From positions 126,001 to 190,000 of the forward strand of contig CAUYUJ010002747.1 of the NCBI GenBank assembly GCA_963575745.1: a stretch of DNA of 64,000 nt, in the 5' to 3' direction. Each line of letters starts with the position of its first letter. Position 1 is the first letter of the stretch. Below are positions 9,101-18,053 of this stretch, piece by piece. The position numbers and the translations under genes are program-made. This DNA comes from Prorocentrum cordatum (Eukaryota; Sar; Dinophyceae; Prorocentrales; Prorocentraceae). The notes under the pieces are model-generated. The model saw nothing but the letters and a program-made list of their open reading frames with translations. It was not told the origin of the DNA and searched no databases.

Positions 9101-11494
9101 GGCAAGGTGGTCGGGATGGAGGGCAACCTGGTGGCCATCTACCTCGTCCTCACCTTCGGGTGGATCGGGGGCCCGGGGGAGTACATGGCCTTCGGGACGG
9201 CCCTGAAGCAGTACCACGACCGCCACCGGCCGGCCGACCCAGGATGGCACGACGACGTGCCCCACCACTCGCACCTCCTCATGGACGACGACGTCCTCAT
9301 CGAGCCCCTCCTGGGACGGCGCCCCTGGGTGGCCGCCAGGCTGGCCGAGGAGGGGGCCCGTAGAGTATTCGGGCCTCTTGCGATCAACGCGGAGAAGAAG
9401 GGCGAGGAGGGAGAGTTCCGCGTGGACCAGATCTGCTGGGGGGTCCACGTGAACACGGAGGAGGAGACCCTGCGGCTCCCCGAGGAGAAGGTCAACAAGA
9501 TCCGGATCATGCTGAGTGACCCGGCCTACGGCACGGGGAACACCCAGGTAGCCCTGGAGGATGTCCAGGTCCTCCGCGGCACCCTCAACTTCGCGGCCAT
9601 CACCTGCCCCCCCCTCCGCCCCGAGTTGGGGGCGGTAGACCGGCTCCTCCGCACTGCGGACCCGGCTGGGGTTTGGGTCAAGATCAAGGAGAGCAGCGAG
9701 GGGAGGGAGAAGGACGCGTGGGACGAGTGGCGGGAGGCGCTGGAAGTTTTCCGCCTCTACGCGGGAGCGCCCCAGGCCTGGGCCACCCACTTTAACACAG
9801 GCTTGAAGGGGGTCCTCCAACCCCAGGAGCGGCTCGCCCTCCCCGGCGGAATGGAGGGGCTGGTCTGGACAGGAGGGGGCGCCACCGAGACCCGGGTGGG
9901 GGCCGCCGACTGGCCAAACGGGGTGTACGGGGCCATGGATGTCAAGGAGGTCATGGAGCCGTTCCACGCGGTTTTTGGGGAGGGAGCCGACATCATCGCC
10001 ATCTGCGAGCTGTTTACCTTCCTGGTGCTCGCGGTGGCCCAGGCCCCGAGATGGGAGGGGCGCCTGGTCCTCTACGTCACGGACAACACCGACACGGAGA
10101 TCTGGCTCAACAAGCGGACGGCGAAGAACCGCCTCGCCCGCTACGGACTGCGCCTCCTCCAGCTCCTGGAGACCCGCTACGGGTTCCACGCGGTTACGGC
10201 GGGAATCTGGACCAAGCACAACAGCAGCATGGACCTCATCTCCCGGGAGACGAAGAGCGTAGTCCAGGAGGAGATGAACCGCCTCGGCTTGGAGGAGATC
10301 GACCTCAAGGGACCCTGGAGGGAAGTGCTCGCGGGGGCGGAGAAAGGCCGCCCTTTGGTCCTCCCTGGAGACTCGGAGGAGGGACGCCAGCTGGCTTACC
10401 AGCTGGTGGAGCGCCGCCGGGCGCGGGGACCGCCCGCCAGACCCTTGGCCGGGGTGCAGGTCTTCGAGTGGCGTGCGACCCTCTCCCCCTACTGCCGGGT
10501 GGCCGGAGAGATGGGGGCGCGGATCGGAGCCACCACCCCCAATCCCGGTTCAGCCGTGAGCCACCCCTGGTGGGAGGTCCACCAGAATCGACTCGCGGCC
10601 GACCGGGCCGGGCGGGCCAGGACCGCGGCGAAGGAGACTTGGGTCACCTGCTCCAGTGGCAGCGACCCCGCCGGCCGAGAGGCCCTCTACTTCGTGCGGT
10701 ACGCGCTCTCCCACGCCGCCACCCTCGTCGTGCTGGGCGGACCTCTGGACCAGGATCTGGGGGGGGCCCGCGAGGTCTTGCAGGAGGGTGGGTACGACAC
10801 TGCGGAGAGCGTGGTGCACGCCCACCTCCTTGGGGACCGGTGCGCCAGGTCGCGCCGCCTCCTCCTTGCCTGGAGAGACGGGGGGAACTGGGGGAGCGCC
10901 GCACTCGCACTCCTGCGGCGGGGCGAGCGATTGTTCCCATTGAACCTCAGCAGCGCCCTGTTGACGCCCGAGGCGGTCCCTCCGGAGCTCTGCATGCAGG
11001 AGGAGGAGGGGAGGGCCCACTGGCGCCACTTCAAGGTCCCTGAGAGGGCCGACCGCGGGGAGGGAGGGCGCCCCACCGCCCTCCAGGCGGCCGGGGCATG
11101 GAAGAGCGCCCGGGAGTCGGAGGGGGGCGTCAGGGTCATCCTTAGCCCGATGAGCAGCGGGCCCGACTACCCACTCTGGCACCCTGACGAGGTCTCCGGG
11201 CACTACCCCGTGCTATTGGAAGACACGCGGGGGGCTCTGATTCAAAGAGCCGCTCTCTATGACGCTGCCTGCGACCTGCCTGCTTTGCAGACCTGCGCGC
11301 CGCCACGCTGCTTCCGGGCAGGCCGTGCTGTCCGGCGAGGAGGAAGGAGGGGGAGGAGGAGGAGGAGGAGGAGGGGGACCCTGAGGTTCGATACCGGTAA
11401 AAATACCGGTTGCAGAAAATATCTGCAACAAATACCGGTTGTGAATCATATATGCAAAAAAATAGCAGTTATGCGCATGTTTATATCATGTTGA
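6161..11494 (+). CDS. pol: YR-element pol: MTase-like, RT, RNase H
   Basis: This is a single uninterrupted frame, open from 6065. The GTG at 6161 is only a nominal start, and the last ~38 codons (from 11379) already lie in the nested insert. Residues ~430-690 resemble a SAM-dependent, C5-type DNA methyltransferase: VFAGTAEVTRAV (~437), ENPCTSF (507-513), FENQEHRG (~563). Residues ~950-1060 are the reverse transcriptase: KRDIAEAFR with Asp957 (motif A), TFGWIGGPGEYMAFG (motif B) and LMDDD with Asp1042-1043 (motif C, MDDD in place of YxDD). RNase H follows with Glu1283 (ICELF), Asp1308 (VTDNTD) and Asp1358 (SSMDLISRE). Residues ~1520-1575 (EVLQEGGYD ... CARSRRLLLAWR) resemble a C5-methyltransferase C-terminal motif. 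All catalytic residues are present, so this part could be functional, unlike the gag frames. DIRS-like RTs are known to be followed by this RNase H type. The methyltransferase assignment is less certain. Confidence 0.85.
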   Translation: MLDQYRNGPNFGFTENHHKAHRLNPVGDPDDPEDEAREAGMQAINARPDVREFLKGGPSRHLETAVKNHFLEEHLASTATGGVLAVLRRIVDGPNWKLVREAADCLDRLAPEPGGTRGGDVRPPDRRGYARLLQAPDAGDGVGRGALQMDGGEWDMLDFHDRPPLREDPLLAERLGIQEDCERKQCILLSAAGAALWAREGRGPPSLTEVWAHTLTARAEQLDQAVRAGESPGPPEAKLAVGEADLRIFIHDAVAPHHDKDYRALVVFPLRLLEDVVLNVAMMDYGGKVTTHLLEGARSGEGSPQAWTLIHRGHARALRPRTPTSGEAGGDACLGALHHQTLRRGATVMNGWEEFLNRDARGTEVSWSTYVKCQACEERPAAREAALRAGWRAAAAEPARAPAIRAALQLWGELVSEHPGALGDTPAFRWGPRFKEVFAGTAEVTRAVERLGIQADEPVELYRNPLHPKESERGEGHDLSNPDVAEALVKEADAPPGPGVANAWMFENPCTSFCDHNTKGGTRTWEKPEGTGVNGKEVLGNALSQTTVRCMRNLHKWRKGWIFENQEHRGIYPKVYDLPEWLEILEETGAVIIPGTMCAWGLHPSDASSPHQFYRKGCWLVVSANLAPFFTKIRRPCPGLSPVHQHVELRDNVPGTGIKRTREAAQYPPRFALAVALAIWTATKHPPTTPSRGGGATGDGKLRPSGEGGGDGGGSQPWMPPQRPAGSLGSGTESGNQAPGRAGRTAQDWAQELCTHCADNPEYSPEVVKEGARLGDGLVQAAGGWNEAVDCYREAWTSRWGNNLDGVFKEELCELLDPDLRNYLHQMVKGGVPARQPLAQVRAPSKPHMSVQGHMEEAMEKLWKDAKRGRVLLCGKDSEPYLSGALSPPWGRVPKMNPDRAISEEGRFIHDQRAMNETGHRHLHPPALQPRHRGLAREITWWKERHPGVKILIAKRDIAEAFRWIWLRAEDAGMFATELPGKVVGMEGNLVAIYLVLTFGWIGGPGEYMAFGTALKQYHDRHRPADPGWHDDVPHHSHLLMDDDVLIEPLLGRRPWVAARLAEEGARRVFGPLAINAEKKGEEGEFRVDQICWGVHVNTEEETLRLPEEKVNKIRIMLSDPAYGTGNTQVALEDVQVLRGTLNFAAITCPPLRPELGAVDRLLRTADPAGVWVKIKESSEGREKDAWDEWREALEVFRLYAGAPQAWATHFNTGLKGVLQPQERLALPGGMEGLVWTGGGATETRVGAADWPNGVYGAMDVKEVMEPFHAVFGEGADIIAICELFTFLVLAVAQAPRWEGRLVLYVTDNTDTEIWLNKRTAKNRLARYGLRLLQLLETRYGFHAVTAGIWTKHNSSMDLISRETKSVVQEEMNRLGLEEIDLKGPWREVLAGAEKGRPLVLPGDSEEGRQLAYQLVERRRARGPPARPLAGVQVFEWRATLSPYCRVAGEMGARIGATTPNPGSAVSHPWWEVHQNRLAADRAGRARTAAKETWVTCSSGSDPAGREALYFVRYALSHAATLVVLGGPLDQDLGGAREVLQEGGYDTAESVVHAHLLGDRCARSRRLLLAWRDGGNWGSAALALLRRGERLFPLNLSSALLTPEAVPPELCMQEEEGRAHWRHFKVPERADRGEGGRPTALQAAGAWKSARESEGGVRVILSPMSSGPDYPLWHPDEVSGHYPVLLEDTRGALIQRAALYDAACDLPALQTCAPPRCFRAGRAVRRGGRRGRRRRRRRGTLRFDTGKNTGCRKYLQQIPVVNHICKKIAVMRMFISC
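11379..11389 (+). repeat. Left terminal inverted repeat of nested insert
   Basis: CCCTGAGGTTC is the exact reverse complement of 28314-28324. It is preceded by GAGGGGGA, a possible target duplication. Confidence 0.6.
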
Positions 11495-11690
11495 GCATAT
11501 CTGTAAATTCATAAGAGTCCTAAGTCATATCTGCAAAAAATAGCAGTTACAACCCATATCTGCGAAACATAGCAGTTATGGCAAATATATGTAAAACATA
11601 GCAGTTAACAGTCAGATCTGCAAAAATAGCAGTTATGACACATATCTTTTCTTACAATAGCAGTTATGAGTCATATCTGCATCATGAGCC
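11390..11690 (+). repeat. Left AT-rich subterminal array
   Basis: There are three ATACCGGT boxes (11392-11440), then six or seven imperfect units of CATATCTGCAAAAAATAGCA plus GTTAT, each a short CTGC...GCAG near-palindrome. Composition is sharply AT-rich against GC-rich surroundings. Related units recur at the other end of the insert (28060-28290), in the same orientation when judged by the CATATCTG and GCAGTT ends. Confidence 0.7.
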
Positions 11691-11765
11691 GTCTCTGGGC
11701 CATCTTGAGCCGTCTTGAAGCAGTCTAGTGGGCCGCAGGTGAAACGACCCTTAAGCCTGCCCATC

Positions 11766-11830
11766 GAATCCGATGAGTTTCCGATGCGCTACCAATGAGT
11801 TTCCGATGGTGTCCGATGAGTTTGCACTGC
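11766..11830 (+). repeat. GATGAGTTTCC array 1
   Basis: Four imperfect copies of (C)GATGAGTTTCC are spaced by a few bases. This is the first of seven arrays of this motif, all within the nested insert. Confidence 0.7.
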
Positions 11831-12454
11831 GTGCGTATCAAATAATGCCCGATCACGTGGTACGTGTTGAACACTGCCACGAGGCCGTCGGGTACACCGC
11901 TGCCGGTAGGCGGCGCGGGTTAAGACAATTAGGGATGCGGCTCGTTAAATAAGCGGGCGCCGCGCTTAACATGAAAAAGTAAGTGAAACAGTGAGCGGGG
12001 CGAGAGCGTCATTTTGAAAGTACCCGCCCTCCATCCGTGTAGTTGTTCACTGCCCCAGATGCCCCGAACCCTACTGAGGAGGAGGACGGGCGAGGAGGAA
12101 ATGGCGGAGGAGGAGGAGGAGGACGGGGGCGGACGGCGCGGAGGCGCCTCGCGCGATCAAGGTTGAACGCGCTACGGGGGCCCATCTCGGGCCCCAGTGC
12201 TCGCGGGCACGGGGCCGCGGCGCGAAATCTCGATGTTCGGGGGCGAACGCCCCACGCGGTGTCGGAAACCATCGTCCGACGACGACGACGACGACGACGC
12301 CTCGCGAGGCGTCGTCGTCGTCGTCGGCGTTCTGGCTCGATCGATCGCGATCGGCGTTCTGGCTCGATCGAGCATGTTGGGCTATTTCGAGGCCACTAGG
12401 AAGGTCAACCTTCCTCCGCGCGCCCAGTTGGCGCGCTTCCGCGGGGCGCGCGCG
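11831..12454. other. Gene-less stretch with CGA/TCG palindrome
   Basis: No convincing gene. At 12280-12329 a (CGA)n run meets a (TCG)n run head to head through the centre CCTCGCGAGG, giving arms of about 22 paired bases with no loop. Two copies of TTCTGGCTCGATCG follow (~12340 and 12358). Confidence 0.6.
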
Positions 12455-12662
12455 ATGGCGCCCTTCGAGGTTGCCACGCCGCCCGCGACCCCGCGTGCGG
12501 GGAAGTCGGCGGAGCCGCCGACGCCACCGACGACGGCGGCGGCGTCGGCGGTGGACAGCGTGGCCAGCTCGGCTGCGCCCACGCCGCAGCCAGAGACGGC
12601 GCAGGAGACGGCCTCGCCGCCGCCAGAGACGGCGCAGGAGACGGCCACGGAGGCCATCTCTA

Positions 12663-12699
<37 letters not shown>

Positions 12700-12802
12700 G
12701 CGGCGTCGTCGGCGGCGTCCTCCCCCGTCGTTCCGGCACCGATGGCGACAACGATGACGACGACTACGACGACCACCCATGGGTGGTAGTCGTAGTCGTC
12801 GA

Positions 12803-12885
<83 letters not shown>

Positions 12886-13213
12886 GGCTGCCGACGACGG
12901 CGCGACGCTGGTGCCCGCGAACGAGACGCTCGAGCAGGCGTTGGCTGGTGTCGTGGACCGCCGCCGCCCCGCGCGGAGGGGGGGCTCAGGGGTGGGGGGC
13001 TCGCCGACCCCCCCCGTCGTCGACTATCTACTCATCGGATCGATCTTCGGAAACTCATCGAAACTCATCGGAAACTCATCGGAAACTCATCGAAACTCAT
13101 CGGAAACTCATCGGAAACTCATCGGGAACTCTTCGGAAACTCTTCGGAAACTCATCGAAACTCATCGTAAACTAATCGGAAACTCATCGAAACCCATCGG
13201 GAACTCATCGTGA
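12455..13213 (+). CDS. Unknown Ala/Thr/Pro-rich protein, probably with a palindromic intron
   Basis: An ATG at 12455 in good context opens MAPFEVATPPATPRAGKSAE, followed by a Thr/Glu/Ala-rich chain with the repeat PETAQETA(S)PP. The frame then runs into a (TCG)n tract and the palindrome centred on 12779/12780. Protein-like sequence resumes after CGCCAG at ~12885 as ADDGATLVPANETLEQALAG and ends in translated GATGAGTTT repeat at 13213. The shared palindrome at 17958-18015 is inside a well-supported intron, so an intron is likely here too, ending at the CAG near 12887. I cannot fix its 5' splice site; GC after GATG at ~12744 is one candidate. Function unknown. Confidence 0.35.
12747..12805 (+). 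repeat. Trinucleotide palindrome, copy 1
   Basis: GACGACTACGACGACCACCC is mirrored across the centre CCCA|TGGG (12779/12780) with about two mismatches in 24. About 40 bases of it, including the upstream GACAACGATGACGACGAC, are identical to the copy at 17952-18015. Confidence 0.8.
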
Positions 13214-13270
13214 ACTCTTCGGAAACTCATCGAAACCTCATCGGAAACTCGTCGGAGACTCATCGGATCC
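13031..13270 (-). repeat. GATGAGTTTCC array 2 (longest)
   Basis: About 18 copies of GGAAACTCATCG, the reverse complement of the motif, form a nearly unbroken array of 11-12-bp units. It lies 210 bp upstream of the gene at 13483. Confidence 0.85.
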
Positions 13271-13482
13271 CAATCGAAAGATCCCGATGAGCTCCCGATG
13301 AGCTCCGATGGGGCCCTGGACGGGGCCCTGGATGCATTCCTGGAGGGAGTTTCGGTGAGTTTTGAATCAGCAGCGCCCCGATCTATGTGTCCGTAAACGT
13401 TTTGGCTCCACAAGTTCAGTGGGCACCAGCTGCCAGATGCCATACCCGGCGCTCGGCCCTATCCGACGATCGGCTCTACCGT

Positions 13483-15078
13483 ATGGCTGATGATGGCGCC
13501 AGCGACGGGTCCGAGTCGACGACCCGCGCCGTGTGCACGGACGTGGAGTTGCTGACCAAGGTGCTGCGCCCTGTCATGACGAAACCAGATTTCGTGGTGT
13601 ACAAGAGCGACCACTCCTCCTTCCCTGTGTCCAGCGACCAGGCGCCCTTAAGTGCCGACGCTGCGGTGCTCGTCGCGCAGTCGATCAGGCAGCAGGCAGC
13701 GCCGAACTTGAGCGTCGGCAAGGTCGCGTGCGAGAACGCGATCGAGTTCTTGGTCACCGAGAAGGCGAGGACAGGAAAGCCGCCCTGGAGTTTGTTCGAG
13801 GGCGATTCCAAGAAGCGCTACGTGAGGGACATGACGGCTAGGGTGCGCACGCTGTGCATGCACGTGGGGTCCTTCTACCGCCGCAAGCTCGGCCCCCCTC
13901 AGTGGTACAAGGCCGTCATCGCGGAGCAGGGCTACACCGACGGCATCAACCTGAACGAGGATCAGGACGAGGAGGAGGACGACGCGGACGAGGAGGACAG
14001 CGCGCCCGTCAGGCGAAGGCCGTCAATGCGAGGAGGTTCAGCGGCAGGGGGCGAGGACGAGCCCGAGGGCACGGGGGCCGCGAAGAAGAGGCCCGCCGCG
14101 GCCAAGCCTGCAGGTGACAGCGCAGGTTCCGAGGTGCAGTACGTCTACAAATTCGACGAGAACAAGAACTCGGCAGTGCGCATCCAACCGAGCACGCGGC
14201 GGGTGGAGCTTTGCGACAGCTCGCGGTCATCCGACCAGGGCGGATTCATGGTTGCCACGTGGGCCGATGGGAAGGAGTGGCGCTACCCAGAGGCGCTGCA
14301 TCAGCAGAAGGAGAAGCCGAAGAGCGCCAAGAGTGGGCTTCCTTCTAAATACTTACCTGACGGCTCAAAGGTCTACGCCGAGCTGAAGAGAGATCGGGAT
14401 CCGAACCACAAGCTCATCCTCGTCATGCGCAAGCCCAAGGACGGCGCCAAGGAGCAGCAGACGCAGGCGACCACCAGGCACTTCGACAACGAGGAGCATG
14501 GCGTCAAGGTGATGACCGAGCGGATCCTAGAGATGTTCGTCCGCGACCCGAAAACTACGAAGCAGCAGGCGATGGCGGCGAAGATGGACCTCCTCAAGGA
14601 GATCGAGAAGACTGTCGAAGCGATCTGCCAGAGGGAGGCCGAGACGTTGGCCAAGCAGGAGGCCGATGCGGCGGCGGCGCCCAAGCGGGGCGCTGCAGCT
14701 CGCAAGAGGCCCGCCGCCGCTAAGCCCGCCAACGAGGAGGCGGCGGCCTCCGACGCCGAGGCGGCGTCGGGCAACGACATGGGCGAGAACGCCGAGGCGG
14801 CTTCGGACGGGGAGGTCTACACGGCAGGAGAGGGGGAGGCAGACGCTGCCGCAGGAGGCGCGCCGCCCACTCCCGAGCAGAAGGGCAAGGGCACGAAGCG
14901 CGCCGCACCAGGCAAGATCTCGACTTCGAAGGTCCCCATCCAGCGCATCGGCATCGAGAAGGGCACCACGGGCGCCAAGGCTTCCAAGTCCGCGCAGGGC
15001 AACCCCCCCGCAGACTGCCATCAAGGGGCCGACGGGCACGCTCATGGGGGACGCGCGCAAGCAGCTGGCGGAGGATGA
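13483..15078 (+). CDS. Unknown nuclear-type protein with KRPAAAK motifs
   Basis: The ATG at 13483 begins MADDGASDGSES. The frame is open further upstream, but only into intergenic sequence. The N-terminal ~150 residues look globular (EFLVTEKARTGKPPWSLFEG, VRTLCMHVGSFYRRKLGPPQ). An acidic run (EDQDEEEDDADEEDS) follows, then two KRPAAAKPA blocks (residues ~205 and ~408) that fit nuclear localisation signals, and a Lys-rich helical middle (VKVMTERILEMFVRDPKTTK). The 3' end probably shifts phase at the C7 run 15003-15009. The alternative phase then reads GPTGTLMGDARKQLAEDD and stops at 15100, which looks more natural than the HAHGGRAQAAGGG ending. No enzyme motif is visible. The composition resembles unknown proteins of dinoflagellates. 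Confidence 0.7.
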   Translation: MADDGASDGSESTTRAVCTDVELLTKVLRPVMTKPDFVVYKSDHSSFPVSSDQAPLSADAAVLVAQSIRQQAAPNLSVGKVACENAIEFLVTEKARTGKPPWSLFEGDSKKRYVRDMTARVRTLCMHVGSFYRRKLGPPQWYKAVIAEQGYTDGINLNEDQDEEEDDADEEDSAPVRRRPSMRGGSAAGGEDEPEGTGAAKKRPAAAKPAGDSAGSEVQYVYKFDENKNSAVRIQPSTRRVELCDSSRSSDQGGFMVATWADGKEWRYPEALHQQKEKPKSAKSGLPSKYLPDGSKVYAELKRDRDPNHKLILVMRKPKDGAKEQQTQATTRHFDNEEHGVKVMTERILEMFVRDPKTTKQQAMAAKMDLLKEIEKTVEAICQREAETLAKQEADAAAAPKRGAAARKRPAAAKPANEEAAASDAEAASGNDMGENAEAASDGEVYTAGEGEADAAAGGAPPTPEQKGKGTKRAAPGKISTSKVPIQRIGIEKGTTGAKASKSAQGNPPADCHQGADGHAHGGRAQAAGGG

Positions 15079-15329
15079 CTCGTCAGACGGTGCCGAGTAG
15101 ACTGACGGGCTCCGACTTCAGAGAGCCACGATCGGAAAACATGTAGCCCACTCCGCCCTGGCCTCTCGGACCCCCGCCCTCCGCGGCGATCCGGCTCCTT
15201 CGACTCAGCGATTGCGGGGGTCGCGAGGATAACTCAGCGCATGACGCGACGTGGCAGTGGAGATAACCGCGGCGAGTTTCCGAGGTCGCGAGGATAACGT
15301 TGCGCATGGCACGGCGTGGAAGCGGAGAT

Positions 15330-15380
15330 AATCGCGATGAGTTTCCGATGAGTTCCCGATGAGTTTCGATGAGTTTTCCC
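15330..15380 (+). repeat. GATGAGTTTCC array 3
   Basis: Four copies of the motif lie downstream of the previous gene and are followed by a (TA)n(TG)n microsatellite at 15408-15443. Confidence 0.75.
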
Positions 15381-15407
15381 CTCGGCTCCGATGCGTTTAT
15401 CGATATG

Positions 15408-15444
<37 letters not shown>

Positions 15445-15733
15445 CGGCGAGCCCCCCACCCCATCGCCTGATATGGGAAACTTCATTGTCGGCGTCGTCA
15501 CGTCGTTGTTTATTGTTATTCTTGTTATCGCGTCAACATCTGACATCCTACCCCTCCCTCCCATCCCTTCCCATTGCGCTACTTAATTGTCCTCTCACCG
15601 AATCGGGTGTCGCATCTGACCCTCATGCATAGCAGGAAGAGGAGGAAGGATGCCTAGGGCGTTGCCCACGGCGGGTTCTCCTGGAGGCCTGGCACCTCGG
15701 GCTGCACTCGGCGGGCGGGTTCACCTGCGGGCC

Positions 15734-16507
15734 TCAGTCCTCGTGCGGGTTGCCCTCGGCGGGCGGGTTCTCCTGCGGGCCTGGCACCTCGTGCGAGTTG
15801 TTGGGGTCTGTCGCCTCAAGCGGGTCCTCTGGGGTGTGGGGCGACAAGAGCGGGTCCTCTGGCGTCGGTGGGATCGTGGTGTAAGTGGGTGACGTCATCA
15901 CGCCACTGGCCCAGCGCCTCAAAGGCCTCGCGGGGCTCTCGTCTTGCTCCTGGAGCGCCGAAGCCTGCGAGCGCGGGCTGCTCGTGTCGGGGTCGAAGCT
16001 GCCGCCGCTCTTGCTCTTGCCCTTGCCCGTCAAGCTGTCGCCGCTCTTGCCCTTGCCCGTCGAGCTGTCGCCGCTCTTGCCCTTGCTCTTGTTCTTGCCC
16101 TTGTGCGTGAGCAGATCTGCCGCCACCACGTCGGCTTCTGTGATGTCGTTGGTGTAGCGCTTGTCGTGCAGCCACGATGGGAGACGGCTCAAGAGCCTAA
16201 TCTCGTCCTGTGACAAGATGCTGAGCTTGTCCTTGCCCTTCTGCTCGTCGCTGTTGCCCTTGCCCTTCTGCTTGCCCTGCTGCGTGTCGTCGTCGCCCTT
16301 CTGGCCGTCTGTCACGAACTGGCAGGGCTGTCCGAGCTTGATCGGGCAGCTTTCACGTGGCCTCCCAGAGACACCCTGGTAGACTCCGCAAATCAAGCAT
16401 GCGAGTGCCGAGCTTGATGCCGACCGTGAGCCTTCGTTGGGCCCGTCGCCCGTCTGGCTCTTGGGCACTCTGCGGTATTTGAGCGCGCGCGGGCTCCAGG
16501 GCTCCAT
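15734..16507 (-). CDS. KGKGKS-rich unknown protein
   Basis: The minus-strand frame of 257 codons starts MEPWSPRALKYRRVPKSQTG. Residues ~38-65 hold a Cys cluster (CLICGVYQG ... CPIKLGQPC) that could bind metal. Lys/Gly repeats follow (KQKGKGNSDEQKGKDK and three STGKGKSGDS-like units at residues ~135-165), separated by a helical segment (LSILSQDEIRLLSRLPSWLH). The C-terminus is Pro-rich with the repeat TPEDPL. Lys/Gly/Ser repeats of this type are frequent in dinoflagellate proteins. Function unknown. It is divergently placed relative to the + strand gene that begins near 17181. Confidence 0.6.
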   Translation of the reverse strand: MEPWSPRALKYRRVPKSQTGDGPNEGSRSASSSALACLICGVYQGVSGRPRESCPIKLGQPCQFVTDGQKGDDDTQQGKQKGKGNSDEQKGKDKLSILSQDEIRLLSRLPSWLHDKRYTNDITEADVVAADLLTHKGKNKSKGKSGDSSTGKGKSGDSLTGKGKSKSGGSFDPDTSSPRSQASALQEQDESPARPLRRWASGVMTSPTYTTIPPTPEDPLLSPHTPEDPLEATDPNNSHEVPGPQENPPAEGNPHED

Positions 16508-16689
16508 ATCAGGCGCGCGTGGGGCCCAGGGATCTAGTAGCCGAAATAGATACGGACGGCAGGCTTCGCACCGAGGCGAGAGCGCCCCCTCGGAACGGCC
16601 GAAGACGGTCCGAGTGGCCTCCAGCGGTCGTTCGGGACGATGCGGGCGCCCTCAGACTTGCCTCCAGCGAGGCGCGGCAGTGGGGGGGG

Positions 16690-16995
16690 GGCACCGAGAC
16701 ATCCTCGATCCTCGATTCTGTGTTTCGGTTGTTGCCTTTCGGGGCCTCCTGGACCCCCTCGCGCCTACGGCTGGATCCGCCTCGCAATTCAAATCGAAGC
16801 GCCCTCCTGGGAAACAACTCGAGCCTCGATCCTCCATCATCGACTCTCGAGTTTGACGGCCGTTTCGGGCCTCGAGGGGCCTCCTCGTGCCTACGGCTGG
16901 GTCCGCCTCGAAATTGAAATCGACGCGCTCCTCGGGTAAAAAACACCTCGGGTCTCGATCCTCGATCCTCGGCTCTCGAGTGTTTCTGTCGTGTT
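16690..16995 (+). repeat. Two tandem ~130-bp repeat units of a dispersed family
   Basis: Both units contain GGGGCCTCCT...CCTACGGCTGG(A/G)TCCGCCTCG(A/C)AATT and end in CTCGATCCTC runs. Related single copies (GCTGGATTCGCC / GCTGGATCCGCC plus GAAATT) occur at 39125-39225 and 45800-45920, outside the insert. Confidence 0.6.
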
Positions 16996-17180
16996 GGTAG
17001 TATTGATGGAGGGGAGGGAGCATCCCCCTCGCCGATACAGGTCGGCCTGCACGTCGAGGACTTGCCCGTCCGCCAGGACAGCTGGTCAGAGCGCTGGGTC
17101 CACAGCACGGACGGTGCAGTCGAACGCTGCCGTGGGAAGGGGGTGAGGTGGCGAGGAAGGAGGCGAGGGTTAGGAGGTTG

Positions 17181-18009
17181 ATGAAGGGGGAGGGGATGAG
17201 GAGTGAGGAGGAGATGTGGAGGGCTGAGACCGCCCCTTCCTCCCGCCCGATACTCGGGTGGGGGGTTCGGACATGGGTGCGTGGGAGGAGTCGTGGCGAC
17301 GGTGGTTTTCGCCGTCGGCAGGACACCCCGCGTGCGGATGAGGGCGCTGATGCACCGCCTGAATCATCGTCGGCGGCAGCGGTATCGTCGGCAGGACCAG
17401 CGCTGGACGGCGTGGCGAGCATCGGCCTGCAGCAGGCGAACCTCGGGGCCATCGGCCTGGCCCAGGCCGACACCGCCGCGCTGGGCATCACGCAGATCGA
17501 CGGGGCGGCGATCGGGCTGGAGCAGGCGAACCTCAAGGGCCTCGGCATCAGCCAGCTGGGCGACACCGCCGCGGGGCCGAGCGGGGCGTCGCTAGGCGTC
17601 TCGCTGTCGGAGAACCCGTCCGAGGGCTCAGGCGGGCTGCAGCTCGGCTTCCTGGCGAAGAGGCTCAACGAGTTGGCGAAGGGCTGCGAGGCGCCGCCCG
17701 CGACCAGGGCGCAGGACAGCCCCGACGACGAGCAGCCCGATAAGGTGATCGAGGAGGCGTGGAGGACGAGGATCGCGAAGCCGAGGACGGCGACTGCCAG
17801 CAAGTACGACCGCTTCAAGAAGGGCAGCGCAGAGGAGCAGGCGAAGTACAAGAATGCGCACGGCCACATCGGCAAGGAGAACTGCATCCCCGAGTGGGTC
17901 GACAAGCAGTGGAACGCCTACCAAGAGCGCAGGTTGGGAGCGACGACGACGACGACAACGATGACGACGACTACGACGACCACCCATGGGTGGTCGTCGT
18001 AGTCGTCGT

Positions 18010-18053
<44 letters not shown>

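Noticed and set aside
12043-12751. Arg-rich and Asp-rich frames on both strands around 12.0-12.9 kb
   Set aside because: Apart from the frame starting at 12455 they are translations of CGA/TCG arrays.
13031-13270. Short regularly spaced repeats as a CRISPR array
   Set aside because: Units are 11-12 bp without unique spacers, and the context is eukaryotic.
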